From Bugula neritina (lineage: Eukaryota; Bryozoa; Gymnolaemata; Cheilostomatida; Bugulidae): a stretch of 64,000 bases of DNA. The stretch is taken from assembly GCA_964035545.1 (NCBI GenBank), contig OZ037772.1, forward strand, positions 9,459,150 through 9,523,149. The letters are read 5' to 3'. Positions 45,401 through 58,700 of the stretch are shown piece after piece; the stretch's first letter is position 1; every line of letters starts with the position of its first letter. The position numbers were made by a program, and so were the translations under genes. The notes under the pieces are model-generated. The model was not told the origin of the DNA, did not search any database, and saw only the letters and a list, made by a program, of their open reading frames with translations.

Positions 45401-45769
45401 TAAGTGTAATTAATTACATTGCCGTGTAATTGAAAAATGTTGTAATTAATTACATTACTTTTAACTGTGAAGTTTATAAATGTAATTGACAAATTTTTAT
45501 TTAATTGTAATTGTAAATAATTACATTCACATGCAATTAACCTTAACCGTGAATTACTGACACATGTCTATATAATGTTCGAAAAAAATAGAGCATGTGA
45601 TGGTAAAGCTTATAGCAACTTTTAATACAAAAATATTATAAATTACTACTTCACTTCTAGGATTTACTTCAAAACAACATAAGTTTTATGTTACAGTGAG
45701 ACACATGCACTCACTTTAAACAATAATTACTAAAACATGTCTACACTTACTTGAAATCTCATCTGCCAT
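42455..45769 (-). CDS. Two-finger zinc-finger protein, copy A (most 5' member; chimeric middle exon)
   Basis: Four exons give about 476 residues, the longest in the cluster: 45751-45769 (MADEIS), 44878-44970 (acidic, [13 protein letters not shown]), 43127-44251 (middle exon) and 42455-42648 (finger pair, stop after RYKPY). The middle exon begins like B and H ([11 protein letters not shown]) and then switches to the K/G type (from about [14 protein letters not shown]), so it is a fusion of both subtypes without the PLDLS segment. Finger 1 has NKRDLKTH in its helix, finger 2 ends H-x3-C. A SINE sits about 16 bp inside the exon 2 donor. I saw no TATA box. The first and second exons are the most diverged in the cluster. 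Confidence 0.77.
42739..42953. repeat. CCCACCTA and CA/CG repeat in the copy A intron
   Basis: A short CCCACC tract is followed by about 150 bases of CA with CG steps. It begins 91 nt before the finger-exon acceptor in the sense direction. Confidence 0.88.
44645..44862 (+). repeat. tRNA-derived SINE in intron 2 of copy A
   Basis: The A box region is CAGCTGTGGTCTAGGGGTTA, the B box is GGTTCAAACCTTG, then GGTGATGTTAGGAAGAACAT and a tail with GGATAGCGGCTATAAACCTG. It ends about 16 bp from the exon 2 donor. Confidence 0.72.
45045..45560. mobile_element. AT-rich inverted-repeat element, possibly a MITE
   Basis: Both ends carry GGTTAATTG-type sequence in inverted orientation (about 45054 and 45540), and the interior is dense in TAATTACATT and its complement TGTAATTA. 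No open frame or clear target duplication is seen. It lies between exons 1 and 2 of copy A. It could also be simple AT-rich drift. Confidence 0.35.
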
Positions 45770-46530
45770 TATTATCAATTTAATAGTAAATTCAAGTAAT
45801 AAACTCCTTGTCTGCAATATACGTGACTATTTCTAGGCTCCAAATGCATGAGTGCAGCTTTCCAGTCAACGGTGTGTGTAATTTAGCAAGAAAAGCTATT
45901 TTTAAAATCTATGCATAGCCAGCTTCTATCAGAATGTTGGTGCAAGTTTGAATGCTTCTTTTTAATAACTTAAAACTCATAAATAATTCAAGATTTGAAA
46001 GAAAATATTGCTTTAACATGGCTTGCGCATCTATTTTTAAAAGTTTGCAGTTAAAATGGCAAAGTTATAATGATGACATAATAAACACTTCTGATTTGAT
46101 GGGTTTTACATATTGGTCTATTATAAACTAGATATGAACTAATTGCGTTATATATAATTATTAGGCATTGTATCTTGCCATTATAAACTTGATTCTCAAC
46201 TGCATTGTATACATTAATTTACAGGTTGCTAAAACATTAGTGCTACTGCCTTTTAAACTATTTTATCGCTTTTCATAAGATTTCAACTGACACAACTTTA
46301 GTGAGGTGTCAGCCTACTGTATAACCAAAGATACAGGAAAACAAAGTGATCTATTGTAGCCATTTAACAACTGATGGTTACAGATGGATGGCCAAATATA
46401 TTATTATATACAATAAAACCTGGGAAAGATACTTTTTAATTAATTTGTTTAATTATAATTCTCCATACTTTCCCTATAGAATGAATACATCCCTTTAAGT
46501 TGCATGGGGTAGACAGAAAAAAACAGTAGC
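45770..46530. other. Spacer between zinc-finger copy A and the hemicentin 3' end
   Basis: This is the boundary between the two loci. Copy A upstream sequence (45770-46000) has no obvious TATA box. The rest is AT-rich, without a supported gene. Confidence 0.5.
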
Positions 46531-46549
46531 TTCAGTATTCAAATAAAGC

Positions 46550-46555
46550 TTTATT
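46550..46555 (-). terminator. Poly(A) signal of hemicentin
   Basis: AATAAA on the minus strand lies 191 nt after the stop codon. It sits in the palindrome AAATAAAGCTTTATTT, so the plus strand carries the same signal. Confidence 0.65.
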
Positions 46556-46746
46556 TTCATCGTATATAGGTACACAAGGCAATTCAATAAAACATGACAA
46601 ATGCATTACATAATATATATATTTATTGGCAGCACCAAAAAGTCTAAAACCTGATGAACAAAAATTGAGAAATGGCACAAATCATGAGTCATGCTATAAT
46701 TAGTTAGAGGATGAGAGTATTGTTTGTTGTCATGGCGACAAGAGAG

Positions 46747-49700
46747 TTAGAAAGGAAACTCGGACACACTGATGTATATAATAAAGGTTGTTTGATATTG
46801 TAGAGTGGAAAGTCGGTTGTCATAGGATGATGCTCTCACTTTGACTCTGTACGTTGTGTCTGCCTGCAGAGAGGTGATGGAGGAGACTATTCCTCGACCT
46901 GAAAATTATAATTCACACAAATCAATTTCGAAAGGAGTGTAAACTCAGTCTCACTTCTAATCATTATCAACAGCCATGTTTAAACACAACTCTAACTAAA
47001 ACAACTGCAGGAATGTCATTCTTAGCCTAGTTGGAAGGGACTAGAACGTACATGTTCAACATCCCAAATGCCACTTTTTTTATAGAAAACAGACTATTGC
47101 AATAATTCACTATTCCAGGGTTAAAACTGGATTTAAAGTCGTGAAAATTCTATAACAATCAGGTCATCTGGGTTTAAACAAGTAAGTACTGTACAAGAAT
47201 TGGGTTAAGTATGTTAAAACATGGTCAGTATCGTATAAGAAATAGGTCAATTGTGCTTAAACATAGCTAGAATGATTTTAAAATTAGGTCAAATAGGGTA
47301 AACCATGGAAACAATTGTATAAGCATTAGGTCAACTACTCACCACTCTCAACTCGAATCTCAAAACTGTTCAAATCATTCTCAGAGATGATGAACTCAGT
47401 GTTGATCAACTGATTGTGGTTTTGGTTATATGCAGTCAGTCGTAGAAGGTCCTGGAAAAACAATTCATAACATAACAGTGCATGGATCCTTCCGTATTAC
47501 ATAGAACAGTGAGCTAATACCATATTAAATATGCAGCAACATAAACACACAGATGTGCGCATGTGCAACAAAATAATGTTAAAAGTTTTCCTTTCTTTTG
47601 ATTTTGTGGCTTTCATACTAATAAAAATATAAAATATACTGATTTACTGTTTATTCTCGATTTCAGAGTTCAAAATATACCAAAAGACATGAAATGTGAT
47701 AAAAAGTGATAATGCAAACATTGTTGAGCTCCAGAGAGTGTAAGAAACTAGTAAATCTAAGTAGTGAAGCTCTATTAGTACTAGTAAATAATAAAACTAT
47801 CAAATTTCAAAGAGATAGAGTTTTACTAGTAGAATGAAATTAGTGCATCAAAGTTATTAAGTTCTACTTCTACTTTTCAGAGAAAGGGTCACAGAAAGAG
47901 CATATTTCATAGCAAGGGCTACATTGTAAACTTCAACTTCAGCTGGGTGCCATGGTATTAGTTTTTTCAAGTTACTTTAATCCAGATTCCTGTGAATCAT
48001 TGCACAATGAAGTACCAATAAGTACTGCAGGCTGCATGCTTGTAGCATATATAAAAATAATACATTTAAAAAGTGGTTTTACACTCTAATTAGTATGTAT
48101 GCGCAAAATAATATTCTTTTGCTATGCTGTGGAAGGCCAAATGAATGCAGCCTGGCGCACACCTGGGGCCACCAGTTGGACAGCTCTGTACTACTAGAAT
48201 TAAACTATCAAATTTCCAAGAGAAGAATTCTACTAGTATGGAATGAAATTAGTATGTTCCGGTAATAGAAAACTACTTATAGTAACTAGTAACTAGTAGA
48301 ATGTATAACTAGTAACTAGTAGAAGGTATAACTAGTAACTAGTAGAAGGTATAACTAGTAACTAGTAGAAGGTATAACTAGTAACTAGTAGAAGGTATAA
48401 CTAGTAACTAGTAGAAGGTATAACTAGTAACTAGTAGAAGGTATAACTAGTAACTAGTAGAAGGTATAACTAGTAACTAGTAGAAGGTATAACTAGTAAC
48501 TAGTAGAAGGTATAACTAGTAACTAGTAGAAGGTATAACTAGTAACTAGTAGAAGGTATAACTAGTAACTAGTAGAAGGTATAACTAGTAACTAGTAGAA
48601 GGTATAACTAGTAACTAGTAGAAGGTATAACTAGTAACTAGTAGAAGGTATAACTAGTAACTAGTAGAAGGTATAACTAGTAACTAGTAGAAGGTATAAC
48701 TAGTAACTAGTAGAAGGTATAACTAGTAACTAGTAGAAGGTATAACTAGTAACTAGTAGAAGGTATAACTAGTAACTAGTAGAAGGTATAACTAGTAACT
48801 AGTAGAAGGTATAACTAGTAACTAGTAGAAGGTATAACTAGTAACTAGTAGAAGGTATAACTAGTAACTAGTAGAAGGTATAACTAGTAACTAGTAGAAG
48901 GTATAACTAGTAACTAGTAGAAGGTATAACTAGTAACTAGTAGAAGGTATAACTAGTAACTAGTAGAAGGTATAACTAGTAACTAGTAGAAGGTATAACT
49001 AGTAACTAGTAGAAGGTATAACTAGTAACTAGTAGAAGATATAACCGTACCTGATACGCTGGAATGCCGGATGGTATAGCAAGAGTGTGGTACTCAATGA
49101 CATCTACAAACATGCCACTGAGACATGGCAAATCTGGTCTCTTACCACATGGAAGGGCACATCCACTGTAAAGAGATCAATGCAGAAGGTCAAGGTCAAT
49201 TATTATAATAAAACATGATTAAAATTACTACAGAACAAAAAATTTATTTTCCTCCAGTATTGTATTTAAATACAATATTATAAGGAGCAGCCGTGGTGCA
49301 GGGGTTAGAGCTGTAGGGGTTAGAGCGTTTGCCTAGTAAACATGAGGTCATGGGTTCAAACCTCGACAAAGGCCATTGGTAATGTTAGGAAGAGCATTCA
49401 GTCATGATTGCTCCTGTGTCTCATCTGAATAATTCCTTAGCCTGCTTTAACAAAAACGCCTTTCTACCAGGGGTTTCTCACAGGGACGGTGACTATGAAC
49501 TTGGGTGGGTTTTTAATTGGTATATTACATGTTTAGGTGTTCAGATGAAATAAAGATTTTATTCTCAAAATTTAGTAGAGTAACTAACCCAGAGTCGAGT
49601 CTTATATAGTCGGTGGGGCACGACACGTCTATACACTGATATGTCCCTCTCTGGTTGAAACATCTTTCTCCTGCACCACACTGTATATTCAGTTCAGTGC

Positions 49701-52700
49701 ACTCATCTCGATCTAAATATAGAACAGGGCTAAATATAGAACAGTGCTAAATATAGAAGAGGTCTAAATATAGAACAGGGCTAAGTATAGAACAGGGCTA
49801 ATTATAAAACTGGGGTAAATATAGAACAGTGCTAAATATAGAACAGTGCTAAATATAGAACAGGGCTAAACATAGAATTGATCTAAATATAGAACAGGGC
49901 TAAATATAAAGCTGGTCTAAATATAGAACAGTGCTAAATATAGAGCAAGGCTAAACATAGAACTAATTTAAATATATAACAACTATCTATATAGAACTCA
50001 GTTCAAATTTAGTTTGAATACAAATTTATATAAGTAGTCTAATTATAAAACTTGTATAAATATATATATATGATATAAATATGTAATAAATCTAAATAAA
50101 AAACCATCTTAAGCTTAAATGAATAACTAGTATAAATTATATAGAACTAGGCTAAATAAAGAAAAGGTGAAAATAAAAAAAAAATAATTCAATATTATAT
50201 TATAATATTATAATATAATTATAATATTATATATATAAGTTTATCAAGCAGATGCATTTAGTGTGATGTATACTATACTATACTGCACTAAACTACACTA
50301 CACTATATAGTATGATAATATATTACGCAGAGTGAACAACACAAAGTCTATGTAGATAGTAAACAGTAAACTAACCGATGCAAGCCCTGCCACTGCTGTG
50401 TAAACTAAAGCCTCGAGGACATGTGCACTGATAACTCCCTTCTGTGTTTCTACACTGGTACTGGCATAGTCCGGGGTGAGCACACTCATTGTAATCTGGG
50501 AAATACACAATAGGCAACACAATTTATACATTCTAAACTAGCATCGATATTAATGCTTAATGTTAAAATCTTGCTGAGATCACATCTGGAAGAAAGACTA
50601 AGTTCTACACTTACCTAAGCAAGGTCGACCCGGGCCGTCGACTCTATAGCCCCGCCTACATGTGCAGGTGTAGGTGCCATTCATGTTGTTACAGATCTGA
50701 TTATAGCTGCACATGTGTGTCCCCCGGGCACACTCATCCTGATCTGGAATAGTGGAGAACTTAAGCTATTAGTTGCTAAACTAAGTACCACAGGCTAAAT
50801 GTTACGACTTAACTTGCTGCAATTCATGACATTAAATAAATTACTAAAATACAACATTACTTTTCCAAACAACTATTTAATATATTATTTTACCAAACCT
50901 TGAAGTTTTATTCAGGAAAGAATTAATAAATTTTGATGTTCCCCCTATAAAGCACTTGTTGCTTAATGCGATGTCACAGAATCACTTGCAAGCACCTGCC
51001 ATCAGGTGGCACATGACACAATTGACTCACCGACACAGGTGCCATCAGCTGTCATGTCTAGGCCTTGAGGACATTTCTTCTGACACTCAAACTTTCCATC
51101 CTGTGGAGGTAAATCTATACAGAGTTCATCTGTGCCACAGTCGTGCTTACCTTCTATGCATTCATCTATATCTAGAATAAGTATATAGTGACACTTAGAG
51201 ACATCTTTGTGTAACATCCATAAGTTTCTAGTTGACAAGTAAAACCTTAACATTGGAGAGAAAAGAAGATGATGTGTTGATGCACATGGCACAAGCAATC
51301 AGTTTTAATTTACAATATATATACAGATATTATATACAGATATTATATACAGATATTATATACATATAATATATACATATATTATATACATATAATATAT
51401 ACATATATTATATACATATAATATATACATATATTATATACACATATTATATACATATATTATATACAGATATTATATACATATAATATATACATATATT
51501 ATATACAGGTATTATATACAGATATTATATATATATTATATACAGATATTATATATATATATATATACATATATTATATACATATAATATATACATATAT
51601 TATATACACATATTATATACATATATTATATACAGATATTATATACATATAATATATACATATATTATATACAGGTATTATATACAGATATTATATATAT
51701 ATTATATACAGATATTATATATATATTATATACAGATATTATATACAGATATTATATACAGATAGTGTGTGTGCGTGTGTGTGTGTTAACACATTACAGC
51801 ACTACTAACTTACTTTCACAGCTGCCTCCAGCAGCTAGTCTGGATCCGTCAGGACAGACACACCTGTAACCACCTGCAGTGTTGATACACTCGTGTGAAC
51901 AGGGAGTAGACGGTCTCAGACATTCATTGATGTCAACGCACCGAGATCTGAAATAGGAGATGTGTTTAGCTGTAGAGATTCAGGTTACTCAAGCGATTCA
52001 ACATCCAACAAAACCTTTATGACTTGTTTACATAATAAATAGATTTAAACTTGAATTGATATTTAAAAAAGTAGTATATTTTCAAAAGGTAACACATCAA
52101 GAAAACAACCATTCATACAATAATTGATTTGATAATTGATATTGAGAAATGATCAGAAGCATTTCTTTGAACTAGTGAGACCAAATATTGAATCATAAGT
52201 TATATTTGAAGCAATCAATCACAACATTTTTCAACACTCGACACTCTTTAGCACAGCAACACACACTCTTCAGTAAAAAACAATACTATAATATTCGTTC
52301 CAGCTGTAGAAATATCTCACCTGCCGTAGAGCCGGAAACCGAATCTACATTTACACTGATAACTGCCGGGCATGTTGATACACGTCTGCTCGCAGGGCGA
52401 TTCAGATGACGCGGTGCACTCATTGATATCTAGAGGTATAGTAGAATAGATATCATTGTAATTACACATAGCTGACAATGTGACTAGACTAGAGCTAGAA
52501 ATTTTAAGAACTTAGAAAATCAAGGTGAATGACACAGGCCATTTCTTTTAGCTTTAACAAGAAGTTTACCTCAAACTCTTATAAAAGAAAGTAAAAAAAT
52601 ATTTTGATTTACCAGAGATTGTATATAACAAACATGAGTGGTTACCCAGTATGTAAAATTTAATCAAGGAAAAAAATCACTAAAAAAGTTGTATATTGGT

Positions 52701-55700
52701 TAAAACTGAAATAAAAAAAAAATTAATGCAATAACCAAGAGAAATTCTTTGAAAACAGAACTAGGTTTCTAGGGAATAAATTCCAACACAAAACTGTTAG
52801 TTAGAATAAATAAACAAGCGCCAAGCAAAGAGAATTGAATTACAGACCTATGCAGGTGAGGCCGTCCTCAGTTCTCTGGAATCCATCAGCACATTTTGCT
52901 ACGCACTTGTAGCTCCCCTCCATGTTGATACACTCCTGTGATCTGTGACATCGGGCTAGCCCCATTGTGCACTCATCAACATCTGATAGAGAGAAATGTT
53001 CAGTGGTTCAGACAAAAGGCTAATAAACAATTAGCTGCATATCTGATAATTCAATGATTAGTGAGTTAGACAAATAATTTAGAAATTGAGATGATTAATT
53101 GCTCAGATTACTAACCTACACAAAATATAGATTAATTTTTTTTGAATGCATTTTGCCACCTGTTGATGTGGTAATTAGGTATTATAGCGTAAAGGTAACC
53201 AAATGTTACTAGCAGAATGTTAAAAAATAATTTGCAACATCAAAAAAAATTCCTAAAGTATTATTTCATCTCAATTATTGCTTTTAGAAGAACATTTTGT
53301 CTTCCTCAAATGCTAAAGTTGGTTAGCATGTCTGTATATTCATGTTGATTAGATTAAGTGAATCTCAATTTTCCTCATATTGAAAATGTTTAGTTTGTGT
53401 TTGGTCTGACATACCTTGGCATGTTTTAGCATCTGAGTTGAGAGCAAAACCAGCCGGGCAGGAGCATTGATAGCCACCCGCAGTGTTGGTACACTGGTGA
53501 GAGCAGGGGCTAAGTCTAGAGCATTCGTCTGTATCTGTTGAAAAAATAACCGCTCAAGTAATCACATGAGTTTAGAGTCACTCTTTCTGTGAAAACCACT
53601 GATAGAGGGGTTTTTTAAAACTTATTTATATGTGACAAAGGAGAAATTATGACTGAAAGCTCTTCCTAACATCACCAATGGCCTTTATTGAAGATCAAAT
53701 CATTGCTCCGATAAGTACACATACGACTATATGTGAAAAATTTAAATGCGACTGATATCTTTTAAATAAACTGAATTGTTTTAGAAGATATTCATAGACT
53801 GAGCTCACCTTGACAATATGGCCCTGAGGGGTCATAGAGGAACCCCCTGGGACACTGATCAGACGGCTGGCCTGGCCCAATGTGTACTTCCATACCAAAC
53901 GACAAACTCTGAAACAAAATATATCTCATTGAAGACAGAAACATTCCTAACTTTCCTAAAAAAAATACTTTAAGGCACACTGTGAACACAAGGCTATACT
54001 TGCGTTGGTAAAAAAACAAATGCATAGAGAAAACTGGCCTTGAACAATTATGTTATGAGTAACTAGTACTCCAAGTGTTCCCCTTTATGAGGTATATACT
54101 GTTAGAGTGGCTAAATGTATTTACACCAGTTAATATGGTGTTGGTTTCAAATTGACTGGTCAATACTAGCATTCATATATATGTTTTCACACATTAGAAA
54201 ATAGCCACAAGATAATATATTCATTATAACACTAAATGTAATAGTAAATCCCGTCATATAAGTAGAGTTCATCTAATAAGACGCATGGTACTACTCAATC
54301 AACAAATAGAAAGCAAGATACTATTCGATCAACCAATAGAAGGCAAGATATTACTCAATTAACCAATAGAATACCTGATCAGAGACGATGTATTCAGCAG
54401 ATGGCAGGCCAACAACTAGCCTCTGGACCAGGAAAGGCATTCTACCATACGCCTCAGCATCATAAGAGATAGTGTGATTCCATGCGTATGGTAGACGATG
54501 TCCATTAATCTTGAACATCCTTGAGCTAAATGCAAATATCTTACCTGTAAAACACAAATGCCTGTTTAATCTTGGTGAATTACGTGAATCTTCCAGTTGA
54601 AGTTCAATTATCAATTTTTGGAATCGCTTCAAACTTGTATACGATAATATTCGAGTTAAGAGAGTATGTAACATGATGCAATACTTCTGCCAACAGGAAA
54701 TCAAATTTCAGAGTTTCAACTTGCAAGCCAGCATGCTAACAACTACTCTATGAAAGCTAATAGAGAATCTTAACAATACATTACAACACCTGAGTTTAGA
54801 AAATCTGAAACCAATTTATTTAAAGTTACAAAAAAATATGGCGCATGTAAAACTCAGACTCATAGAGTTAAATCTATATATTTAGAATGTTTGAACAAGC
54901 TTTACCCGGCCCGGTCTGAATGTAGTCTTCAGTATATGGTTCTAAGGATATTTCTGCATTAGCAGGGAACTCTGGGATGTTTCCTCTCACAGCGATATCA
55001 GCCTGCAGGATGCCATCTTTGTCGATTCCACGAGATATATGAGTCAGTTGGACAATTTCGCCTGAAAACAATTAAGAAAAAACTGATTCAACACAAATAT
55101 GAAATAGAATTAAATTCTGCACCAGAAAAAAAAAATAATAGTTTAAAAATCCGCAGCTATATCACTGCAGCCAGTCAATTCGCACAAATATTTAAAATTA
55201 TTATATTTAAATCAAAAAACAGAATAAATCTAATGATGGCCGTGCAAAGAACTGCTAAACCAAAATCAATATCTGGCTAGTAAAAGATGGACAACTCCAC
55301 TACCTGTAGGGAATTCCACATGACTCTCTCTTTCAAATTTCCCGTCTGCTAACGTATAACCATTGTGAGCTCCGCCCACCTCGTGAGCAGCTGTCCAATA
55401 GAAAGCTGACAGCAGTGAGCTTAACAACCGCATTCTGTCTCCTGAATAGAACATCAAATTGTGTGAAAGCATAAATAAAAACCTTATTTTAATAAAAAAA
55501 AACATTCAGCTGCATCATAATTTCTTACGCTGCATATAAAGCAATTCAGCTGTAGCAAAAAGAATATCATTCAAATTGCGTTGGAATGTAGATTGCAATC
55601 TTTATGAAAAATATGTGTTTTTGCATAATCTTTTTTCTTGAAACAGCTTCGCCATATTTCTTTGTCTCGTCACAAGGTGCTAAAACTACTAAAGCTTCGT

Positions 55701-58700
55701 GTACCCGTAGAGACAAGAGCAGAAATGTTTTCCAAACAGTACCAAAAACATGTAGCAGGCTGTAGATAACCAGCTTTTACTTAATTAGAAGTTGAGGGTA
55801 GACTGACCTAGATACCTCTGGGTTGTCAGGGTTTTGATACGGTTCACCTACACTGGTGTATGATTTACCTACACTGGTATATGATTCACCTATGCTGGGA
55901 TATGACTCACCTATGCTGGGAAAAGATTCACATATGCTGGGATATGACTCACCTATGCTGGGATTGAGAGTAGAAATATCAGCCATCACAATAGCAGACT
56001 GGTCACCAGGGAGAGCGTGGTTGATGAGTACGTCTACCAGAGCTATGGGATTGATCTCTATACCATTGATCTCTCCAACTAAGTGACCCGATCCTATAGT
56101 TGGGGGTGGAGCTACGGAAAAAGTAACCAATTATATGATAGCAATGCAAAATATGTTGAGGGTGTTCAGAATACACTATTGAATAGATTGCCGAATTTCA
56201 AAATCTATAAGGACATTATCTGTTAAAAAATTTTTTCATGAGTACACGGGTTTGAATCTTGGTCATGTGATAAAGAAGCTTCTGATAAAACCGCTGAGTG
56301 TCATAGCAACAACCTCAAACCATGTTGTCAGTTTGGTGAGAGACGTAGTCTAAGGGTGCTTGTAGAACTCACACTATTATGAGTTCTCAAAGAGCATATT
56401 AACAAAACTTAAGTTTATGTTCTTATAACAAGAGATAATGTTTTTTAAGTCATACTTAAATGAATATTCCACCAATTATATTTTACATCATCCTTATTTC
56501 TAGTATTCATTGAATAATTGTTATTTTCATATACCTGTCTGTGTATAGCTGAATTATTCCTGATATGAACCTAATTATTACTTTATCAACACACTTTAAC
56601 CTGTGATAAGATGTTACTCCCAGATGTAAAGCATCAATTTCACTCACTCAAGAGAAAATTTGATTGATAAACATGTCAGCCTTTTGTTTAGACAACAATA
56701 GTAATATGTAAATAAATTATTATACATATATTACATCATTATATTTGTGGTAAGTATAGGTCTATGACTGAATAAGCTTCACACTCTAACACACTGGTAC
56801 AACAGTAGAATCACCAACAAAGTCATGTTTGGAAATTTCAGAAGAAAAAAGCTCCAACAATTCCACTCTTGTGTTTTCCATACCACCATTTCTGATTGAG
56901 CTAAATGAGAACATAAGAAGGAGAAAGACACACCTCTGCATTCACTGAGTTGACAGTCCTCCATCTCCTGACTGTCACCATCACACTGCTGACTACTGAA
57001 GGCAGGTTGTAGACAGGTTCTCTCTCTCCCTCTCCTCCCTCGGCCACATGTGACAGAGCATGACGACCAGTTCTCCCAGCTGGTCCATATTCCCTCTGTA
57101 TAACATGCAGTTTCTCTTTATCATACTGGAGTAGAGTTTCACTTTGATGCGTTATATTATACCAGCATCCACAAGGAGTTTCACTTTAGTATATCATATA
57201 GTAGCATATAAGATAAGTTTCACAATAATATATTGCATAGTAGACCCAGAGGGCAGACTCACTATATCGTGATATATACTCATTTTTAAGAACAATTTCA
57301 CTTTAGTGTAATACTACATATATAGCAGAATTCTCTTTCATGGAGCAACAGTTGAGAAAGTCTCTGAAGCTGAAGAATGGTGGTCGACTCTTACACAAAT
57401 TGTTGCTAGCAGAGTACTCCCGCCGTATCTCACTAAGCTGCGGTCTCAAAACCTCAATTTGTGACATAGTATAATATAATACCAGATTTATTTCCGTTAA
57501 ATTTGACCATTTTGCCTATATATATAAGCATCAAAATGAGGACCCAAGTCAATCTCGTGGAAATTTGTGAGAAATGGAACTTTGAAATGATATTAAAACA
57601 TTTCCCCACAACTTCAGACTGGATATATAAAACACAATATTTGCAACATATAAAACCACAGACAATAGTGAATACTAAAACTACCCCATGCATGATATAA
57701 ACACTAACCTGGACAGGGTTCCACATTACACTCCCCTGTCTCCTGATTAGTTCCCATACAAGCTCTGCCTCCCAGACGAGGCGTGGGTGAGTCACATGAC
57801 CGGAATCTTTTGCGCTGGCCGCCATTACAGGGTAGTGTACATGTTCCCCAATCTTTCCACGTAGACCATGCTCCGTGTACTACAAGACCACACACACAGG
57901 AAATAAATATTGTGTATTGGCAACTATACAAGGGAATGGAGGTACAATGATTTACAGTAACACAGTATATCAACTAAGATATCATACTATATAATATATT
58001 AACTAAGATATCATATTATAAAATATATCAATAAACCTATTATGTAATACAATATAATAATAAAAATATATTATATCGAATTATGACACAGCAATAAGTG
58101 TCCTTAGCCTGATTTAACAAAAACTCCTTCCATCAGGTGTTTTCTAACAGGGATAGTGACTATAAACTTGCGTAGGTTTTTTTATGACACACCAACGAGT
58201 GTCACATTATCTGTTGGAACAACTAAGATAACATATGACCCAACCAAATGTCTATTGTGTCATATGACATAGGAATAAGCTTAATATATTACATAATATA
58301 TAGCATTAATATATTATTCTGCCTCCTATCTCTTGACATTACTGCGGGCAGATAACCCTAGCATCTACAGGAAACCACTAAACAATTGATTCGTGTAGCG
58401 CTATTTGTTTTAAAAGTATGCATATAGATGGGCAGGTAGATACTAAAATATAACTCACCTTGATGACTAACACTGGCATCAACAGTGGGCTACGCAGCTT
58501 GAAATTTGCTATACGCAGCTTAGAGTTGTGGGTGAAACTTTGAACCCGACTCCAAACCTCAAACTACTGCACTCAATCACACCTAACTCAGTGCTGCTCA
58601 TAGCAAACTTCAAACAGCTTAGGGATGTATTTAAAAGTGAAGCCAGAACTCACCTGTATACTCTGGAAAAAGTTTGGGGGTCCATAGTATTGTCTCGCAC

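Larger units (their letters stand above)
46747..49165 (-). other. Hemicentin fibulin-type C-terminal module (three exons)
   Basis: Exons 49051-49165 ([14 protein letters not shown]...IPAYQ), 47343-47451 ([14 protein letters not shown]...VESG) and 46747-46898 ([24 protein letters not shown]..., stop 46747-46749). The two long introns carry the 23-bp array and unique AT-rich sequence. Confidence 0.92.
49589..53534 (-). other. Hemicentin EGF-like array (eight exons)
   Basis: In protein order: 53415-53534, 52848-52982, 52321-52429, 51814-51947, 51031-51171, 50615-50743, 50376-50495 and 49589-49712. Each carries six Cys and a calcium-binding start of the D-x-D/N-E-C type (TDEC, VDEC, INEC, INEC, IDEC, QDEC, YNEC, RDEC). 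Most have the consensus for Asp/Asn hydroxylation and an aromatic residue before CxC. All but one junction is phase 1; the junction between 52321 and 51947 is phase 2 and splits an Arg codon. Confidence 0.92.

Noticed and set aside
48292-49044. Regular repeat that could be mistaken for a CRISPR array
   Set aside because: The 23-bp units are contiguous without spacers, in a eukaryotic intron; it is a satellite.
58454-58520. Extra hemicentin exon suggested by a strong donor (AAG|GTGAGT on the minus strand)
   Set aside because: The acceptors nearby give lengths of 50 or 31 bases or a stop, which do not fit the phase 1 to phase 1 frame between neighbouring TSP1 exons.
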